From Amycolatopsis sp. EV170708-02-1 (GTDB lineage Bacteria > Actinomycetota > Actinomycetes > Mycobacteriales > Pseudonocardiaceae), in NCBI RefSeq assembly GCF_022479115.1, contig NZ_CP092497.1, forward strand, positions 1,984,001-2,048,000: a DNA stretch of 64,000 bases. The letters run 5' to 3'. Shown in pieces: positions 1-8,839 of this stretch. The stretch's first letter is position 1. Every line of letters starts with the position of its first letter. The notes under the pieces were generated by a model. It ran no database searches and had not been told where the DNA came from. It saw nothing but the letters and a program-made list of their open reading frames with translations. A program made the translations under genes and the position numbers.

Positions 1-2149
1 TGCGTTCCAGTTGCTCGGTCTCGGCGGTGAGCCGCTGGTACCGCTCGACCCAGCGCAGGTTCGCCTCGCGTTCGGCCAGGCCGTGGCACGGATGCGCGCG
101 CAGCGCCCGCCGCAGCGCGGCCAGCTCACCGTCCTCATTGGCCCCGGCGCGGCGCTTTTGCCTGCCGGGCAACGAGATTCCCGCGTTGCGCAGGCTCGAC
201 GCGATGTCGCGCCTGGTCTTGGGCGAACGCAGCTCGATGTGCTTCGGCAGCTTGATGTTCCCCAGTGCCTCCACCGGTGACGGGAAGTCCGAGACCGACA
301 GTGGTCCGGACCAGCGGTCCTCGGTGACCACGACGGGCCGTGGTTCGCGGATCGGGTCGAGCCCCGGGTCGACGACGACCGCCAGCCCGGCGCGCCGTCC
401 CGCGGGCACCGCGATGACGTCACCCTTGCGGAGTTTCTCCAGCGACTCTGCGGTGCCCGCGCGGCGGGCGGAGGTGTTCTGCCGCGAAAGCGCCTTCTCC
501 CGCGCCGAGATCTTCGCCCGTAGCTCGACGTACTCCAGCATCTCGTCGAAATCGCCGGTGATGGCGGAGGTGTAGCCCCGCAGGGCCTCCTTGTTCCGCT
601 CGATCCGCCGCGCCGTCCCGACCACCGACCGGTCGGCCTGGAACTGGGCGAACGACTGTTCCAGCAGCTCGCGGGCCGCCTCGGCGCCGACCTGGGCGAC
701 CAGGTTCACCGCCATGTTGTAACCGGGCCGGAACGACGACCGCAGCGGGTACGTCCTGGTCGAGGCGAGGCCGCCGACCTGCTTCGGGTCGATCCCCGGC
801 TGCCAGACGACGACCGCGTGGCCTTCGACGTCGATCCCGCGCCGCCCGGCCCGCCCGGTGAGCTGCGTGTACTCGCCCGGCGTCAGGTCGACGTGCGCCT
901 CGCCGTTGTACTTCACCAGCCTTTCCAGCACGACCGTGCGCGCGGGCATGTTGATGCCGAGCGCGAGCGTCTCGGTGGCGAAGACGACCTTCACCAGCCC
1001 TTGGACGAACAGCTCCTCGACGGTCTCCTTGAACGCCGGGAGCAGCCCCGCGTGGTGCCCGGCGATGCCGCGTTCGAGCGCCTCGCGCCACTCCCAGTAG
1101 CCGAGGACGCCGAGGTCGCCTTCGGGCAGGTCCTTGGTGCGCTCGGCGACGATCCGACGGACCTTCTCGACCTCTTCCGGTCCGTTGAGACGCAGTCCGG
1201 ACCGGACGCACTGGCCGACCGCGGCGTCGCAGCCGGCGCGGGAGAAGATGAACACGATGGCGGGGAGCAGACCGGCGTTGTCCAGCCGCTCGACCGTGTC
1301 CGTGCGGGACGTCGGCCGGAACCGCGGCATCCGTGACGGCGCCCCTCGCCGTCCGCGCGGTCCGCGCAATCCCGCCGGGGCGAACCGGCCGCCGACCTCC
1401 TCGGTGCGGCGCAGCAGGCCCGGGTTGATCCGCAGTTCGGCGCCCGGTGCGTGCTCCTCCTGGCCGGCGAACAGGTCCATCAACCGGTTGCCGACCAGCA
1501 TGTGCTGCCACAGCGGCACGGGGCGGTGCTCGTCGACGACGACCGTGGTGTCGCCGCGGACCTCGACGAGCCACTCGCCGAACTCCTCGGCATTGCTCAC
1601 CGTGGCCGACAGGCCGACGACACGCACGTGCTCGGGCAGGTGGAGGATGACCTCTTCCCAGACGGCGCCGCGGAACCGGTCGGCGAGGTAGTGGACCTCG
1701 TCCATCACCACGTACGCGAGCTCGCCGATGGTCGAGGACCCGGCGTAGAGCATGTTGCGCAGGACCTCGGTGGTCATGACCACGACCTGCGCGTTGCCGT
1801 TGATCGACGTGTCACCGGTCAGCAGGCCGACCGCGTCGGCGCCGTAGCGGCCGACGAGGTCGGCGTACTTCTGGTTCGACAACGCCTTGATGGGTGTCGT
1901 GTAGAAGCACTTCCGCCCCTCGGCGAGGGCGAGGTGCACCGCGAACTCGCCGACCACGGTCTTCCCGGCGCCGGTGGGCGCGCAGACGAGCACGCCGTGA
2001 CCGTCTTCGAGTGCCTCGCAGCCGCGGACCTGGAAGTCGTCGAACTCGAACGACGACTCCGCCGCGAAGCGGGTCAGCTGGGGGTACTGAGCGCGGCGCT
2101 GGGAGGCGGCATATGCCTCGGCCGGGGTCTGAGAAGGGCTGTTGACCAC
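1..2149 (-). CDS. helY: HelY-type DEAD/DEAH-box helicase (3' end outside window)
   Basis: Superfamily 2 helicase of the Ski2/Mtr4-like HelY group, predicted to unwind RNA or DNA using ATP in the cytoplasm. About 716 codons are visible and the reading frame runs open to the window edge, so the C-terminus is missing. From the proposed GTG start (2147-2149) there is a Q-motif-like FEFDDFQ at about residues 34-40, Walker A APTGAGKT at 57-64, the Walker B variant MDEVHYL, motif III GLSAT, GHHAGLLP, and motif VI TQLTGRAGRRG. The ribosome-binding site is weak, so the start is less sure than the gene. It lies downstream of tatA-tatC, the arrangement known in mycobacteria. An unrelated membrane gene diverges 112 bases away. 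Confidence 0.9.
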   Translation of the reverse strand, partial: MVNSPSQTPAEAYAASQRRAQYPQLTRFAAESSFEFDDFQVRGCEALEDGHGVLVCAPTGAGKTVVGEFAVHLALAEGRKCFYTTPIKALSNQKYADLVGRYGADAVGLLTGDTSINGNAQVVVMTTEVLRNMLYAGSSTIGELAYVVMDEVHYLADRFRGAVWEEVILHLPEHVRVVGLSATVSNAEEFGEWLVEVRGDTTVVVDEHRPVPLWQHMLVGNRLMDLFAGQEEHAPGAELRINPGLLRRTEEVGGRFAPAGLRGPRGRRGAPSRMPRFRPTSRTDTVERLDNAGLLPAIVFIFSRAGCDAAVGQCVRSGLRLNGPEEVEKVRRIVAERTKDLPEGDLGVLGYWEWREALERGIAGHHAGLLPAFKETVEELFVQGLVKVVFATETLALGINMPARTVVLERLVKYNGEAHVDLTPGEYTQLTGRAGRRGIDVEGHAVVVWQPGIDPKQVGGLASTRTYPLRSSFRPGYNMAVNLVAQVGAEAARELLEQSFAQFQADRSVVGTARRIERNKEALRGYTSAITGDFDEMLEYVELRAKISAREKALSRQNTSARRAGTAESLEKLRKGDVIAVPAGRRAGLAVVVDPGLDPIREPRPVVVTEDRWSGPLSVSDFPSPVEALGNIKLPKHIELRSPKTRRDIASSLRNAGISLPGRQKRRAGANEDGELAALRRALRAHPCHGLAEREANLRWVERYQRLTAETEQLER

Positions 2150-2261
2150 TTCGTCAGGGTTCCATACCCCACCGACAGTTCGCACTCGGTGTGACGATCT
2201 CGGGAACGACCGCCACGTCCCTGTCATCCAAGGGGCGGATTCGTGATCGAGAGGGGACTCC

Positions 2262-2849
2262 ATGGAGATCGCTTGCCCGCAGTGTGCGCAGGTCGACCAG
2301 GTGCAGAGCGTGCCGGCGGTGTTCCAGAGCGGGCAGACGACCTACCGGGTGCAAGGCGGTATGACGGCCATCCCGGCCGGTGACGGCGTGGTCTACACCG
2401 CGACGACGCATACGGGTGTGTCGGTGACCGCGACCGCGGCGTCACTGAACCCGTATCCGGTGCTTCGCGGCGGCGGATGCTTCCTGACGCTCGCACTGGT
2501 GCTGCTGATCCCCGCGTTCGTGTTCCTCGCCTTCGCCAACGACGTGCTGGACGAGAACGTCGCGCCGACCGCCGACGGGAGGGTCGCGCAGTTCATCGGA
2601 GCGTCGATCTTCCCCTTCGGTGCCTTCGCGCTGGTCGCCTTGTTCGCCGTCCTGTTCGTGCTCCGGTTGCGGCGCAACGCGCGGATCCGGCGGGGCATCC
2701 CGGGCGCGCTGGAGTACTGGCGGCAGGCGTGGTTCTGCCATCGCTGCGGCGGGGTGTTCTTCCCGCGCGGCGACCTGATGTCCGCCGCGACGTTCCGCGG
2801 GCAGGTGTGGCGGGCTGGCGACTACGCCGGGCTCACCCGACGACGGTGA
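2262..2849 (+). CDS. Unknown membrane protein with zinc-ribbon-like cysteine pairs
   Basis: Not recognised as a named family. The 195-residue protein starts with a CPQC pair (residues 5-8) and has a second pair, CHRC, at about residue 160. The four cysteines could bind one zinc across the two ends of the chain. Two hydrophobic segments (about 71-95 and 110-135) separate them, followed by a basic stretch. Start ATG is preceded by GAGAGGGGAC. Its last 17 bases overlap the end of the convergent lipid kinase gene. It breaks the otherwise minus-strand run from pafB to helY, so it is probably a local insertion. Confidence 0.75.
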   Translation: MEIACPQCAQVDQVQSVPAVFQSGQTTYRVQGGMTAIPAGDGVVYTATTHTGVSVTATAASLNPYPVLRGGGCFLTLALVLLIPAFVFLAFANDVLDENVAPTADGRVAQFIGASIFPFGAFALVALFAVLFVLRLRRNARIRRGIPGALEYWRQAWFCHRCGGVFFPRGDLMSAATFRGQVWRAGDYAGLTRRR

Positions 2850-3708
2850 GCGCTCCGGGGACGCAGGTGACGTCGATCGGCAGCCCGCCCAGCGGCTCAC
2901 CGTCGGCGTAGACGGGCAGATCGCTGCCCGCGAGGTGGATCTGACTGGCTTTGAGGGTCCGGACCGCCGGATGCGCGATGTGCTCCCCGGCACGGACCCC
3001 GGGCAACATGCGGAGCAGGTCACGCCGGGTCGCGTTGCCCACGACGGTGACGTCGAACAGGCCATCCTCCGGATCGGCACCAGGACAGATCGGCATGCCG
3101 CCGCCGTAGTACGGGGTGTTGCCGACGGCGATCATCGTGGCGTCGAGTTCAAGTGTCTCGACGTCCGTGCGAAGCACCACCGGCCGGGGCCGGAACGCGG
3201 CGAGTTCGGCCAGGATCGCGACGTCGTAGCGGCGCGGGCCGCGCGGCCAGGTCAGCCGGTTGGCTCGTTCGGTGACCAGCGCGTCGAAGCCGGAGCACAG
3301 CACGGTGGCGAACCATTCGCCACCGGCCCGGCCGAGGTCGACCCGCCGCCGTTTCCCCTCCGCGATCCGCCTGGCGGCGAGATCCGCGGCGGCGTGCGGC
3401 CGTTCGGGGATGCCGAGCGCCCTGGCGAAGTCGTTGCCGGTGCCCGCGGGCACGAGTCCCAGTGCGACGCCGGACTCGGCGCAGAACTGCACGCCCTGGT
3501 GCGCCGCGCCGTCGCCGCCGAGCACGATGAGGACGTCCAGCCCTGCCGCGCGCGAGTCGGTCATCAGCGCGCGGGATTCCTCGACCGTGTGGGCCACGAG
3601 GACGTCGAGCCGGTCCACGACGGGTCGCAGCCGCGCCGCGACCGACTCCATCAACCGTCCCGCGGCCCCGTTACCGGAGGCGGGGTGGACGGCCAGCGCC
3701 GCGTGCAT
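2833..3708 (-). CDS. Diacylglycerol kinase family lipid kinase
   Basis: Soluble DagK-type lipid kinase (DAGK_cat family), predicted to phosphorylate diacylglycerol or a related lipid alcohol with ATP at the inner face of the membrane. The 291-residue protein has the nucleotide-binding GGDG at 64-67, PAGTGNDFARALG near 88-100, and a C-terminal ADGEP motif, all expected for the family; length is normal. It starts 7 bases after tatC ends, so it is probably co-transcribed with tatA-tatC. Its stop overlaps the convergent membrane gene by 17 bases. The lipid substrate cannot be told from sequence. Confidence 0.88.
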   Translation of the reverse strand: MHAALAVHPASGNGAAGRLMESVAARLRPVVDRLDVLVAHTVEESRALMTDSRAAGLDVLIVLGGDGAAHQGVQFCAESGVALGLVPAGTGNDFARALGIPERPHAAADLAARRIAEGKRRRVDLGRAGGEWFATVLCSGFDALVTERANRLTWPRGPRRYDVAILAELAAFRPRPVVLRTDVETLELDATMIAVGNTPYYGGGMPICPGADPEDGLFDVTVVGNATRRDLLRMLPGVRAGEHIAHPAVRTLKASQIHLAGSDLPVYADGEPLGGLPIDVTCVPGALTVVG

Positions 3709-3715
3709 CCCCGGC

Positions 3716-4687
3716 TCAGGTGACGTCGTCGGTGCTGGTGCGCTTGCCGTTCGTGGCGGCCGACGGCTCCTCGTCGATCGTGCTCGGCGTGTAGTCGAAC
3801 GGCGCGGCCTCGTCGTCGGCGAGCTGGTCCCAGCCCTCGGTGCCGCGTTCCTTGTCGAGCTTGCGGTCGTGGAAGCGCGCGATCTGGATGGAGAGCTCCA
3901 AGAGCACCACCAGCGCTCCGGCCAGGGCGATCATCGAGAACGGGTCCGAGCCTGGCGTCGCGAAGGCGGCGAAGACGAACACGACCATGATCAGGCCGCG
4001 GCGCCACTTCTTCAGCGTCTGGTACTTCAGGACGCCGACGCGGTTCAGCATCACCACGAACAGCGGGAGTTCGAAGCTGACGCCGAAGATCAGCAGCAGC
4101 GACAGGATGAACGAGATGTACTTGTCGCCGGTGAGGGCGGTGATGAACTGGTCGCCACCGAAGTTCATCAGCAGTTCGAGAGCGTGCGGGATGAGCAGGT
4201 ACGCGAGCACCGCGCCGCAGGCGAAGAGGATCGACGCGAAGAAGACGAAGGTGAGCGCGTACTTGCGCTCCTTCGAGTAGAGGCCGGGCGCGATGAACGC
4301 CCAGATCTGGTAGAGCCACAGCGGCGCGAACAGCACCGCGCCCGCGGCGAGACCGACCTTCAGCTGGATCATGAAGGCTTCGAACGGCACCGTCTGCAAC
4401 AGCTGACAAGGGCCGTGCTCAGAGCCGCCGAGCCTGCGCTGGTACGGAATGCCGCAGTACGGGCCGGTCATGATCTGGCCCAGCGACGGGATCGGGCCGA
4501 CCCTGGTCTGGAACCAGAGGAAACCGATGATCCCGCCCGCCAGGATGGCGAGCAGCGCGAAGCCCAGACGGCGCCGGAACTCGTAGATGTGCTCGATGAG
4601 CGTCATCGTGCCGTCGGGGTTGGTCCGACGGCTGCGCTTGCGCCGCTTCGTGCCGCGGCGCTCCTCACCGGAGGCGGAATCCGCCAC
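3716..4687 (-). CDS. tatC: Sec-independent translocase subunit TatC
   Basis: Membrane receptor of the twin-arginine translocase, which exports folded proteins. The 323-residue chain shows the conserved cytoplasmic EHIYEFRRR near residues 32-40 and the essential glutamate in VPFEAF (Glu103), with about six membrane spans. The N-terminus is rich in Arg/Lys and the C-terminal tail is long, acidic and Ser/Thr-rich, as is common in actinobacteria. It follows tatA on the same strand after a gap of about 95 bases and precedes the lipid kinase, matching the pafBC-tatA-tatC-helY order of mycobacteria. Confidence 0.97.
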   Translation of the reverse strand: MADSASGEERRGTKRRKRSRRTNPDGTMTLIEHIYEFRRRLGFALLAILAGGIIGFLWFQTRVGPIPSLGQIMTGPYCGIPYQRRLGGSEHGPCQLLQTVPFEAFMIQLKVGLAAGAVLFAPLWLYQIWAFIAPGLYSKERKYALTFVFFASILFACGAVLAYLLIPHALELLMNFGGDQFITALTGDKYISFILSLLLIFGVSFELPLFVVMLNRVGVLKYQTLKKWRRGLIMVVFVFAAFATPGSDPFSMIALAGALVVLLELSIQIARFHDRKLDKERGTEGWDQLADDEAAPFDYTPSTIDEEPSAATNGKRTSTDDVT

Positions 4688-4783
4688 TGGACAGTCCGTT
4701 CTCGTCAGGGTCCACCATGAGCGCGCCGCGACTTCGGCGCGCTCATCCGCGAACAGGCTCCGCTGGGCTTACTGGAAGAGCGC

Positions 4784-5116
4784 TCAGCTGGCGTTCTTCT
4801 GCGCCTGCTCGGCCGGAGCGGGCGTGGCGGCCTGCTGCTTCTTGAGCTCGTCGAGCTGACGCTGGAGGTCGGCGACCTGCTTGTCCTGCGCGCTCGCGGC
4901 GGGCGCGGGCGTGGCGGCCTGCGGCAGCTGCTTGGTGTCGACCTCTTCGGTCTCGGCGGCCTTGTCCTTGTCCCCGGCCATGTCCTTGGTCTCGGCCTTG
5001 AAGATCTTCATGGACTTGCCGATGGACCGCGCGGCGTCCGGAAGCCTCTTGGCGCCGAACAGCAGAACAACGACGAGCACCAGGATGATGATGTGCCACG
5101 GCTGCAGCGCGTTCAT
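4784..5116 (-). CDS. tatA: Sec-independent translocase subunit TatA
   Basis: Pore-forming TatA/E subunit, 110 residues. It has one N-terminal membrane helix (about 8-22), the hinge [16 protein letters not shown], then a charged amphipathic helix. The rest is an unusually Ala/Pro/Gln-rich tail with repeated TPAPA elements, predicted to be disordered in the cytoplasm. The ATG lies behind GGAGGCCGCAAACG. tatC follows on the same strand. No tatB is present in the window, as is usual for this locus. Confidence 0.96.
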   Translation of the reverse strand: MNALQPWHIIILVLVVVLLFGAKRLPDAARSIGKSMKIFKAETKDMAGDKDKAAETEEVDTKQLPQAATPAPAASAQDKQVADLQRQLDELKKQQAATPAPAEQAQKNAS

Positions 5117-5154
5117 CGTTTGCGGCCTCCTTCTCGAGTCTCTCGTATGTGATG

Positions 5155-5364
5155 TTACCGGTCTTCGAGCCCACGTCGTTGCGCGATCGCCACGCGGAGC
5201 GCGGCAGACCTGGCACGAAGGAGCCCTGTCCGTTTTCGGGTGTTCGTAGCCACCATGCTCATCGTATGGGTGAGCACGCGCAAGACTCTGCGTAATTTGA
5301 TTAGCAAGACGAAGAGCAGGATCAGCCCGGCGACGGCGAGCGCGATGCTCGGCAGGTACGACAC
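5155..5364 (-). CDS. Small conserved membrane protein between pafC and tatA
   Basis: A 69-residue protein with one strong N-terminal membrane helix (about residues 5-23, [22 protein letters not shown]) followed by a very basic tail rich in Arg. It lies 9 bases after the pafC stop and 38 bases before tatA, on the same strand, so it is probably part of the same transcript. I do not recognise a functional family. Size and topology resemble TatA-like or holin-like peptides, but no TatA hinge motif is present. The location and tight spacing argue that it is a real gene. Confidence 0.65.
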   Translation of the reverse strand: MSYLPSIALAVAGLILLFVLLIKLRRVLRVLTHTMSMVATNTRKRTGLLRARSAALRVAIAQRRGLEDR

Positions 5365-5373
5365 GGCGTCACC

Positions 5374-6351
5374 CTACTGCTCGTAGGTTGACGTTAGGTG
5401 ACGAGCCCGGGCCAGCGCGTCGGCCGCTCGTCGACGAACTGCCTCCCCGAGCGCGGCCGGGCTTTCGACCTGCGCGTCTCCACCGAGGCCGAGGATCAGC
5501 CGGACCATCCAGGACTCGTCGGCGTAGCGCATCCGGATGCGCAGCCGCCCGCCGTCGAGCTCGTCGAGCTCCTCGCAGGGGTAGTACTCGGCTACCCAGC
5601 GTGTGTCGGGATCGAGGACCAGGACGGCTTCCTGCTGGTCGGGACGCGGCCGGAAAACACCATCGGAAATGTCAGTGGGCTGGGCGTGCGCAGGCGGGAC
5701 GGCGGGTTCGTCGAGCACGGTCAGCTCGTCGATGCGGTCGAGCCGGAACAACCGGACGCCCTCGGCGCGGCGGCACCACGCTTCGAGGTAGCCGACCGCC
5801 TGGACGATGAGCAGCCGCATGGGATCGACGGTGCGTTCGGTGATCTCGTCCTTCGACGCGGTGTAGTACCGGATCCGCAAGGCACGCTTCGCGGTGAGAG
5901 CGGACCGGACCGCTTCGCGTGTTCCGGCGGTCTTCTTGCCTTCACGCACTCCCCCGCCGACGACGATCCCCGACGGCTGCGCCTGCCCCGCGGCGACCTC
6001 GATCTTCGCGATGGCGCGACGGACCGCGTCGGCGTCGACCACTCCGGGCGTCTCGGCCAACGCTCGCAGCGCGACGAGCATGGCCGTCGCCTCGCCGCCG
6101 GTGAGCCGCAGCGGACGGTTCATGCCGGCGTCGTGCGTGACGACGATCGTGTCGCCCTCGAAGGAGAGGTCGATCAGGTCGCCGGGGCCGTAGCCGGGCA
6201 GCCCGCACATCCACAGCAGTTCGAGATCCTTGCGCAGCTGTTTGGGCGTCACGTCGAAGTCGTGGGCGGCGTCGTCGATCTTGATCCCGGGCCGGGCGAG
6301 GAGATACGGCACGAGCGCGAGCAGGCGCGGCATCCGACCGGTGGTGCTCAT
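5374..6351 (-). CDS. pafC: PafC, WYL-domain transcriptional regulator
   Basis: Half of the PafB-PafC regulator that activates RecA-independent DNA-damage genes in mycobacteria. 325 residues from the ATG at 6351, which overlaps the pafB stop by 4 bases (ATGA), indicating translational coupling. An N-terminal winged-helix region (about 1-65, including DVTPKQLRKDLELLWMCG) precedes the WYL domain (about 150-230, IRYYTASKDEITERTVDP) and a C-terminal WCX-like segment. A longer upstream reading in the same frame overlaps pafB and is not credible as the start. Its partner pafB is frameshifted as sequenced. Confidence 0.94.
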   Translation of the reverse strand: MSTTGRMPRLLALVPYLLARPGIKIDDAAHDFDVTPKQLRKDLELLWMCGLPGYGPGDLIDLSFEGDTIVVTHDAGMNRPLRLTGGEATAMLVALRALAETPGVVDADAVRRAIAKIEVAAGQAQPSGIVVGGGVREGKKTAGTREAVRSALTAKRALRIRYYTASKDEITERTVDPMRLLIVQAVGYLEAWCRRAEGVRLFRLDRIDELTVLDEPAVPPAHAQPTDISDGVFRPRPDQQEAVLVLDPDTRWVAEYYPCEELDELDGGRLRIRMRYADESWMVRLILGLGGDAQVESPAALGEAVRRRAADALARARHLTSTYEQ

Positions 6352-7327
6352 CGGGCACCACCGGCGTGCGCGATGGCTTCGAGGCGGCTGAAGACCGACT
6401 TCGCGAGGACCTCGGGTTCGAGGACGAGGACGTCCGGGCCGTGGGCGGTGAGCCAGTCCGCGGCGGATTCCGGGTAGTACAACTCGATCTCCACGAGGTC
6501 GCCTTCTTCTCCCCCGGCGTCGCTGCGGCCGACCACCCGGCCGCGGCGGCGGACCCCGGCGGCCCGGCCGTCGGCGACCCACACACTGGCGGTGGTCGGA
6601 GCGGACGGATCCTCGCCACTGCTGGCGGAGACCATCTTCAGCAGGTTGACCCCTTCCGGGCGTTCGACGACGCCGGTTTCCCCGAAGGTGTCGACCTTCC
6701 CCGTCACGCGCGAGAGGCGGAAGCAGCGGGACGCGCCACGGTCCCTGTCGTGCCCGACGACGTACCAGCGGCCCTTCCACGACACCACGCCCCACGGTTC
6801 GAGGGTGCGGATCTTGCGCTCGGCCGAACCACTGCGGCGGTACTCGAAGCGCACCGCCTGCCCGGCTTGGACGGCGGCCAGCAGCGGGCCGAACGCCGGC
6901 TCGGCCCGCACACGGGGCTCGACGACGGTCGGGGCGTGGTCGTCGACCTCGACCCCGGCGGCGCGGAGTTTCACCAGCGCGCCTTGGGCCTCGCCGGTCA
7001 GTTCCGGGGAATCCCACAGCCGGACGGCGAGCCCGACCGCGGTCGCCTCGTCGGGCGCGAGGTCGATCTCGCCGAGTTCGTAGTCGCGGCGCGCGATGCG
7101 GTAGCCGTCGATCGCGTCGAACGCCGAGTTGCGGCCGGTCTCCAGCGGGATGCCGAGCTCGCGCAGTTCGGTCTTGTCGCGCTCGAACATGCGGAAGTAC
7201 GCCTCGTCGCTGGCCGCGTCGGCATACCCGGGCACGATGCCCGGATCCGCTCGGCGGTGAGGTACTGCCGGGTGGACAGGAGGGCCAGAACCAGGTTGAC
7301 CAGACGTTCGGCGCGTGCGGTGGACAC
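6348..7327 (-). pseudogene. pafB: PafB, WYL-domain regulator; frameshifted as sequenced
   Basis: The N-terminal helix-turn-helix (MSTARAERLVNLVLALLSTR from the ATG at 7327) is in one frame, and the rest, from about residue 32 (VPGYADAASDEAYFRMFERD), is in another. The switch falls at about 7235. Adding one base between TC and GTG gives RIRASVPGYAD, which aligns with the mycobacterial PafB sequence as I remember it, and a 326-residue protein of normal length. The body contains the WYL-type segment GRWYVVGHDRDRG. pafC overlaps the stop. Either the gene is broken or one base was lost in sequencing; the latter is favoured because four other conserved genes here show the same defect. Confidence 0.88.
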
Positions 7328-7336
7328 CCGGCTACC

Positions 7337-7768
7337 CTAGCCCGCGCCGTCCGACCCGATGGTGACAGCCGCCGATCGCGCGTCGTAACGATCTCTGGCG
7401 GTCTCCACCTCGTCGAACCGGGTCTCGGCCCAGTCCTTGATCCCGGCCAGCAGCTGCCGGAGGCTCCGGCCGAGCTCGGTCAGTTCGTAGTCCACCCGCA
7501 CCGGCACGCACGCGGTGACGGTGCGGGTCAGCAGGCCGTCCCGTTCCAGGGTCCGCAGCGTCTGCGTGAGCATCTTCTGGCTGACGCCGGCGATCCGGCG
7601 GGAGAGGTCGCTGTAGCGCTGCGGCCCGTCGCCGAGCGCCACGAGGACGAGGCTGACCCATTTGCCGGAGACCTCGTCGAGCAGTTTCCGGGCGGGACAG
7701 GCCGCGAGATAGGCGTCGTAGGCCCGCTTCTGCTCGTCCCGACGTTCCTGTGCCGTGCGCGTGACCAC
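7337..7768 (-). CDS. HxlR-family transcriptional regulator
   Basis: Winged-helix regulator of the HxlR family, 143 residues from the GTG at 7768 (VTRTAQERRDEQ). It has the family's N-terminal cysteine (AACPARKLL), GKWVSLVLVALGDGPQRYSDL, and a recognition region GVSQKMLTQTLRTLERDGL. A longer upstream frame would run through the intergenic promoter region and is not favoured. It diverges from a quinone-oxidoreductase gene, a common pairing in which the HxlR protein senses electrophiles or redox state and controls the reductase. A 14-bp perfect palindrome lies between the two genes. Confidence 0.88.
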   Translation of the reverse strand: MVTRTAQERRDEQKRAYDAYLAACPARKLLDEVSGKWVSLVLVALGDGPQRYSDLSRRIAGVSQKMLTQTLRTLERDGLLTRTVTACVPVRVDYELTELGRSLRQLLAGIKDWAETRFDEVETARDRYDARSAAVTIGSDGAG

Positions 7769-7794
7769 GGTGCGCGTACCTCCGCGTGGGTTGG

Positions 7795-7808
7795 GCACCT
7801 CGAGGTGC
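7795..7808. promoter_or_regulatory. Palindrome between HxlR gene and oxidoreductase
   Basis: GCACCTCGAGGTGC is a perfect 14-bp palindrome in the 103-base divergent spacer, 27 bases upstream of the HxlR start and 64 bases from the oxidoreductase ATG. It is a candidate operator for the HxlR dimer. A second, looser candidate is the GTACTT...GTAACT pair around 7808-7831. Confidence 0.45.
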
Positions 7809-7871
7809 GTACTTCCCGATGGAGAGTAACTCCCCATACGTTCGCAGGGAACGATCCCTTGGAGGAGAACG

Positions 7872-8807
7872 ATGCGTGCAGTGGTGGTCCGCCGGTTCGG
7901 CGGTCCGGAAGTCCTGGAATTCACCGAGGTCCCGATGCCGGTACCGGGGCCCGGTCAGGTGCGGGTGAAGGTCGCGGCGGCCGGGGTCAACCCGGTCGAC
8001 GCCGGGACCAGGTCGGGTTTCCTCACCGAGGCGGGGATCGTCCCGCCTCGCGAGGCGTTGGGGATCGGCTGGGACGTGGCGGGGACGGTCGACGCCGTGG
8101 GTGACGGCGTCACCGGGTTCGCCACGGGTGACAGTGTGATCGGCCTGCTTGACCGGCCGTCGGCGGCGCTCGGCACGTACGCCGAGTTCGTCGTCCTCGA
8201 CGTGGACGCGCTCGCCGCCGCACCGCGGACGGCGTCTCCCACGGAGGCCGCGACCCTGCCGTTGAACGGTCTCACCGCGGTCCAGGCGCTCGACCTTCTC
8301 GACCTCCCGCCGGGAGCGACGGTCCTGGTGACCGGTGCCGCGGGGGCTGTCGGCGGCTACGCGGTCGCCTTGGCCGAGGCGCGCGGTTTCCGGGTGGTCG
8401 CGGTCGCCGACACCGCCGACGAAGCAGTGGTCCGAGGGTTCGGTGCCGAGATCTTCGTGCCCCGTGGCGATTCCCTCGCCGATCGCGTGCGGTCGGTCGT
8501 CCCCGGTGGCGTCGACGCGGCACTCGACACCGCATTGCTCGGGCTCGAAGCCCTGGACGCCGTGGCGAATCGCGGCCGGTTCATCGTGTTCGCGGCCGGC
8601 GCCGCCCCGCTCCCCCTGCGCGGTATAGAGGTCGACCACGTCTGGGTCCACGCCGACGCCGCCGCGCTCGCCGGACTGGTCGCCCAGGTCGACGACGGCA
8701 CGCTCGCCCTGCGGGTCGCGGACACCCTGCCGTTGGGCGAGGCGGTGAAAGCCCACGAACGGCTCGCGGCGGGCGGTCTCCGCGGACGGCTAGTACTCAT
8801 AAGTTGA
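7872..8807 (+). CDS. NADP-dependent quinone oxidoreductase (zinc-independent MDR)
   Basis: Medium-chain dehydrogenase/reductase of the quinone oxidoreductase type, 311 residues, predicted to reduce quinones or enones using NADPH. The N-terminal GroES-like fold contains VAAAGVNPVDAGTRSG; the Rossmann fold has VLVTGAAGAVGGYAVALA (about 155-172). The structural and catalytic zinc cysteines of alcohol dehydrogenases are absent. Start ATG has a strong site, TTGGAGGAGAACG. It diverges from the HxlR regulator, its likely controller, and is followed after 32 bases by a separate promoter for the SRPBCC-SDR pair. Confidence 0.88.
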   Translation: MRAVVVRRFGGPEVLEFTEVPMPVPGPGQVRVKVAAAGVNPVDAGTRSGFLTEAGIVPPREALGIGWDVAGTVDAVGDGVTGFATGDSVIGLLDRPSAALGTYAEFVVLDVDALAAAPRTASPTEAATLPLNGLTAVQALDLLDLPPGATVLVTGAAGAVGGYAVALAEARGFRVVAVADTADEAVVRGFGAEIFVPRGDSLADRVRSVVPGGVDAALDTALLGLEALDAVANRGRFIVFAAGAAPLPLRGIEVDHVWVHADAAALAGLVAQVDDGTLALRVADTLPLGEAVKAHERLAAGGLRGRLVLIS

Positions 8808-8832
8808 CGCTTAATTAAGCCCACGGTTATCT
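8804..8832 (+). promoter_or_regulatory. Sigma-70-like promoter with embedded palindrome, leaderless start
   Basis: TTGACG (8804-8809) and TTATCT (8827-8832) are separated by 17 bases, and the ATG of the SRPBCC gene is only 7 bases after the -10, so transcription should begin at or next to the start codon. The spacer carries the perfect palindrome GCTTAATTAAGC (8809-8820), placed where a bound repressor would block polymerase. Confidence 0.6.
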
Positions 8833-8839
8833 TCCTCCC

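Noticed and set aside
7225..7245. Programmed -1 frameshift in pafB
   Set aside because: No slippery heptamer or downstream pseudoknot is evident, and the same kind of break occurs in four unrelated genes here.
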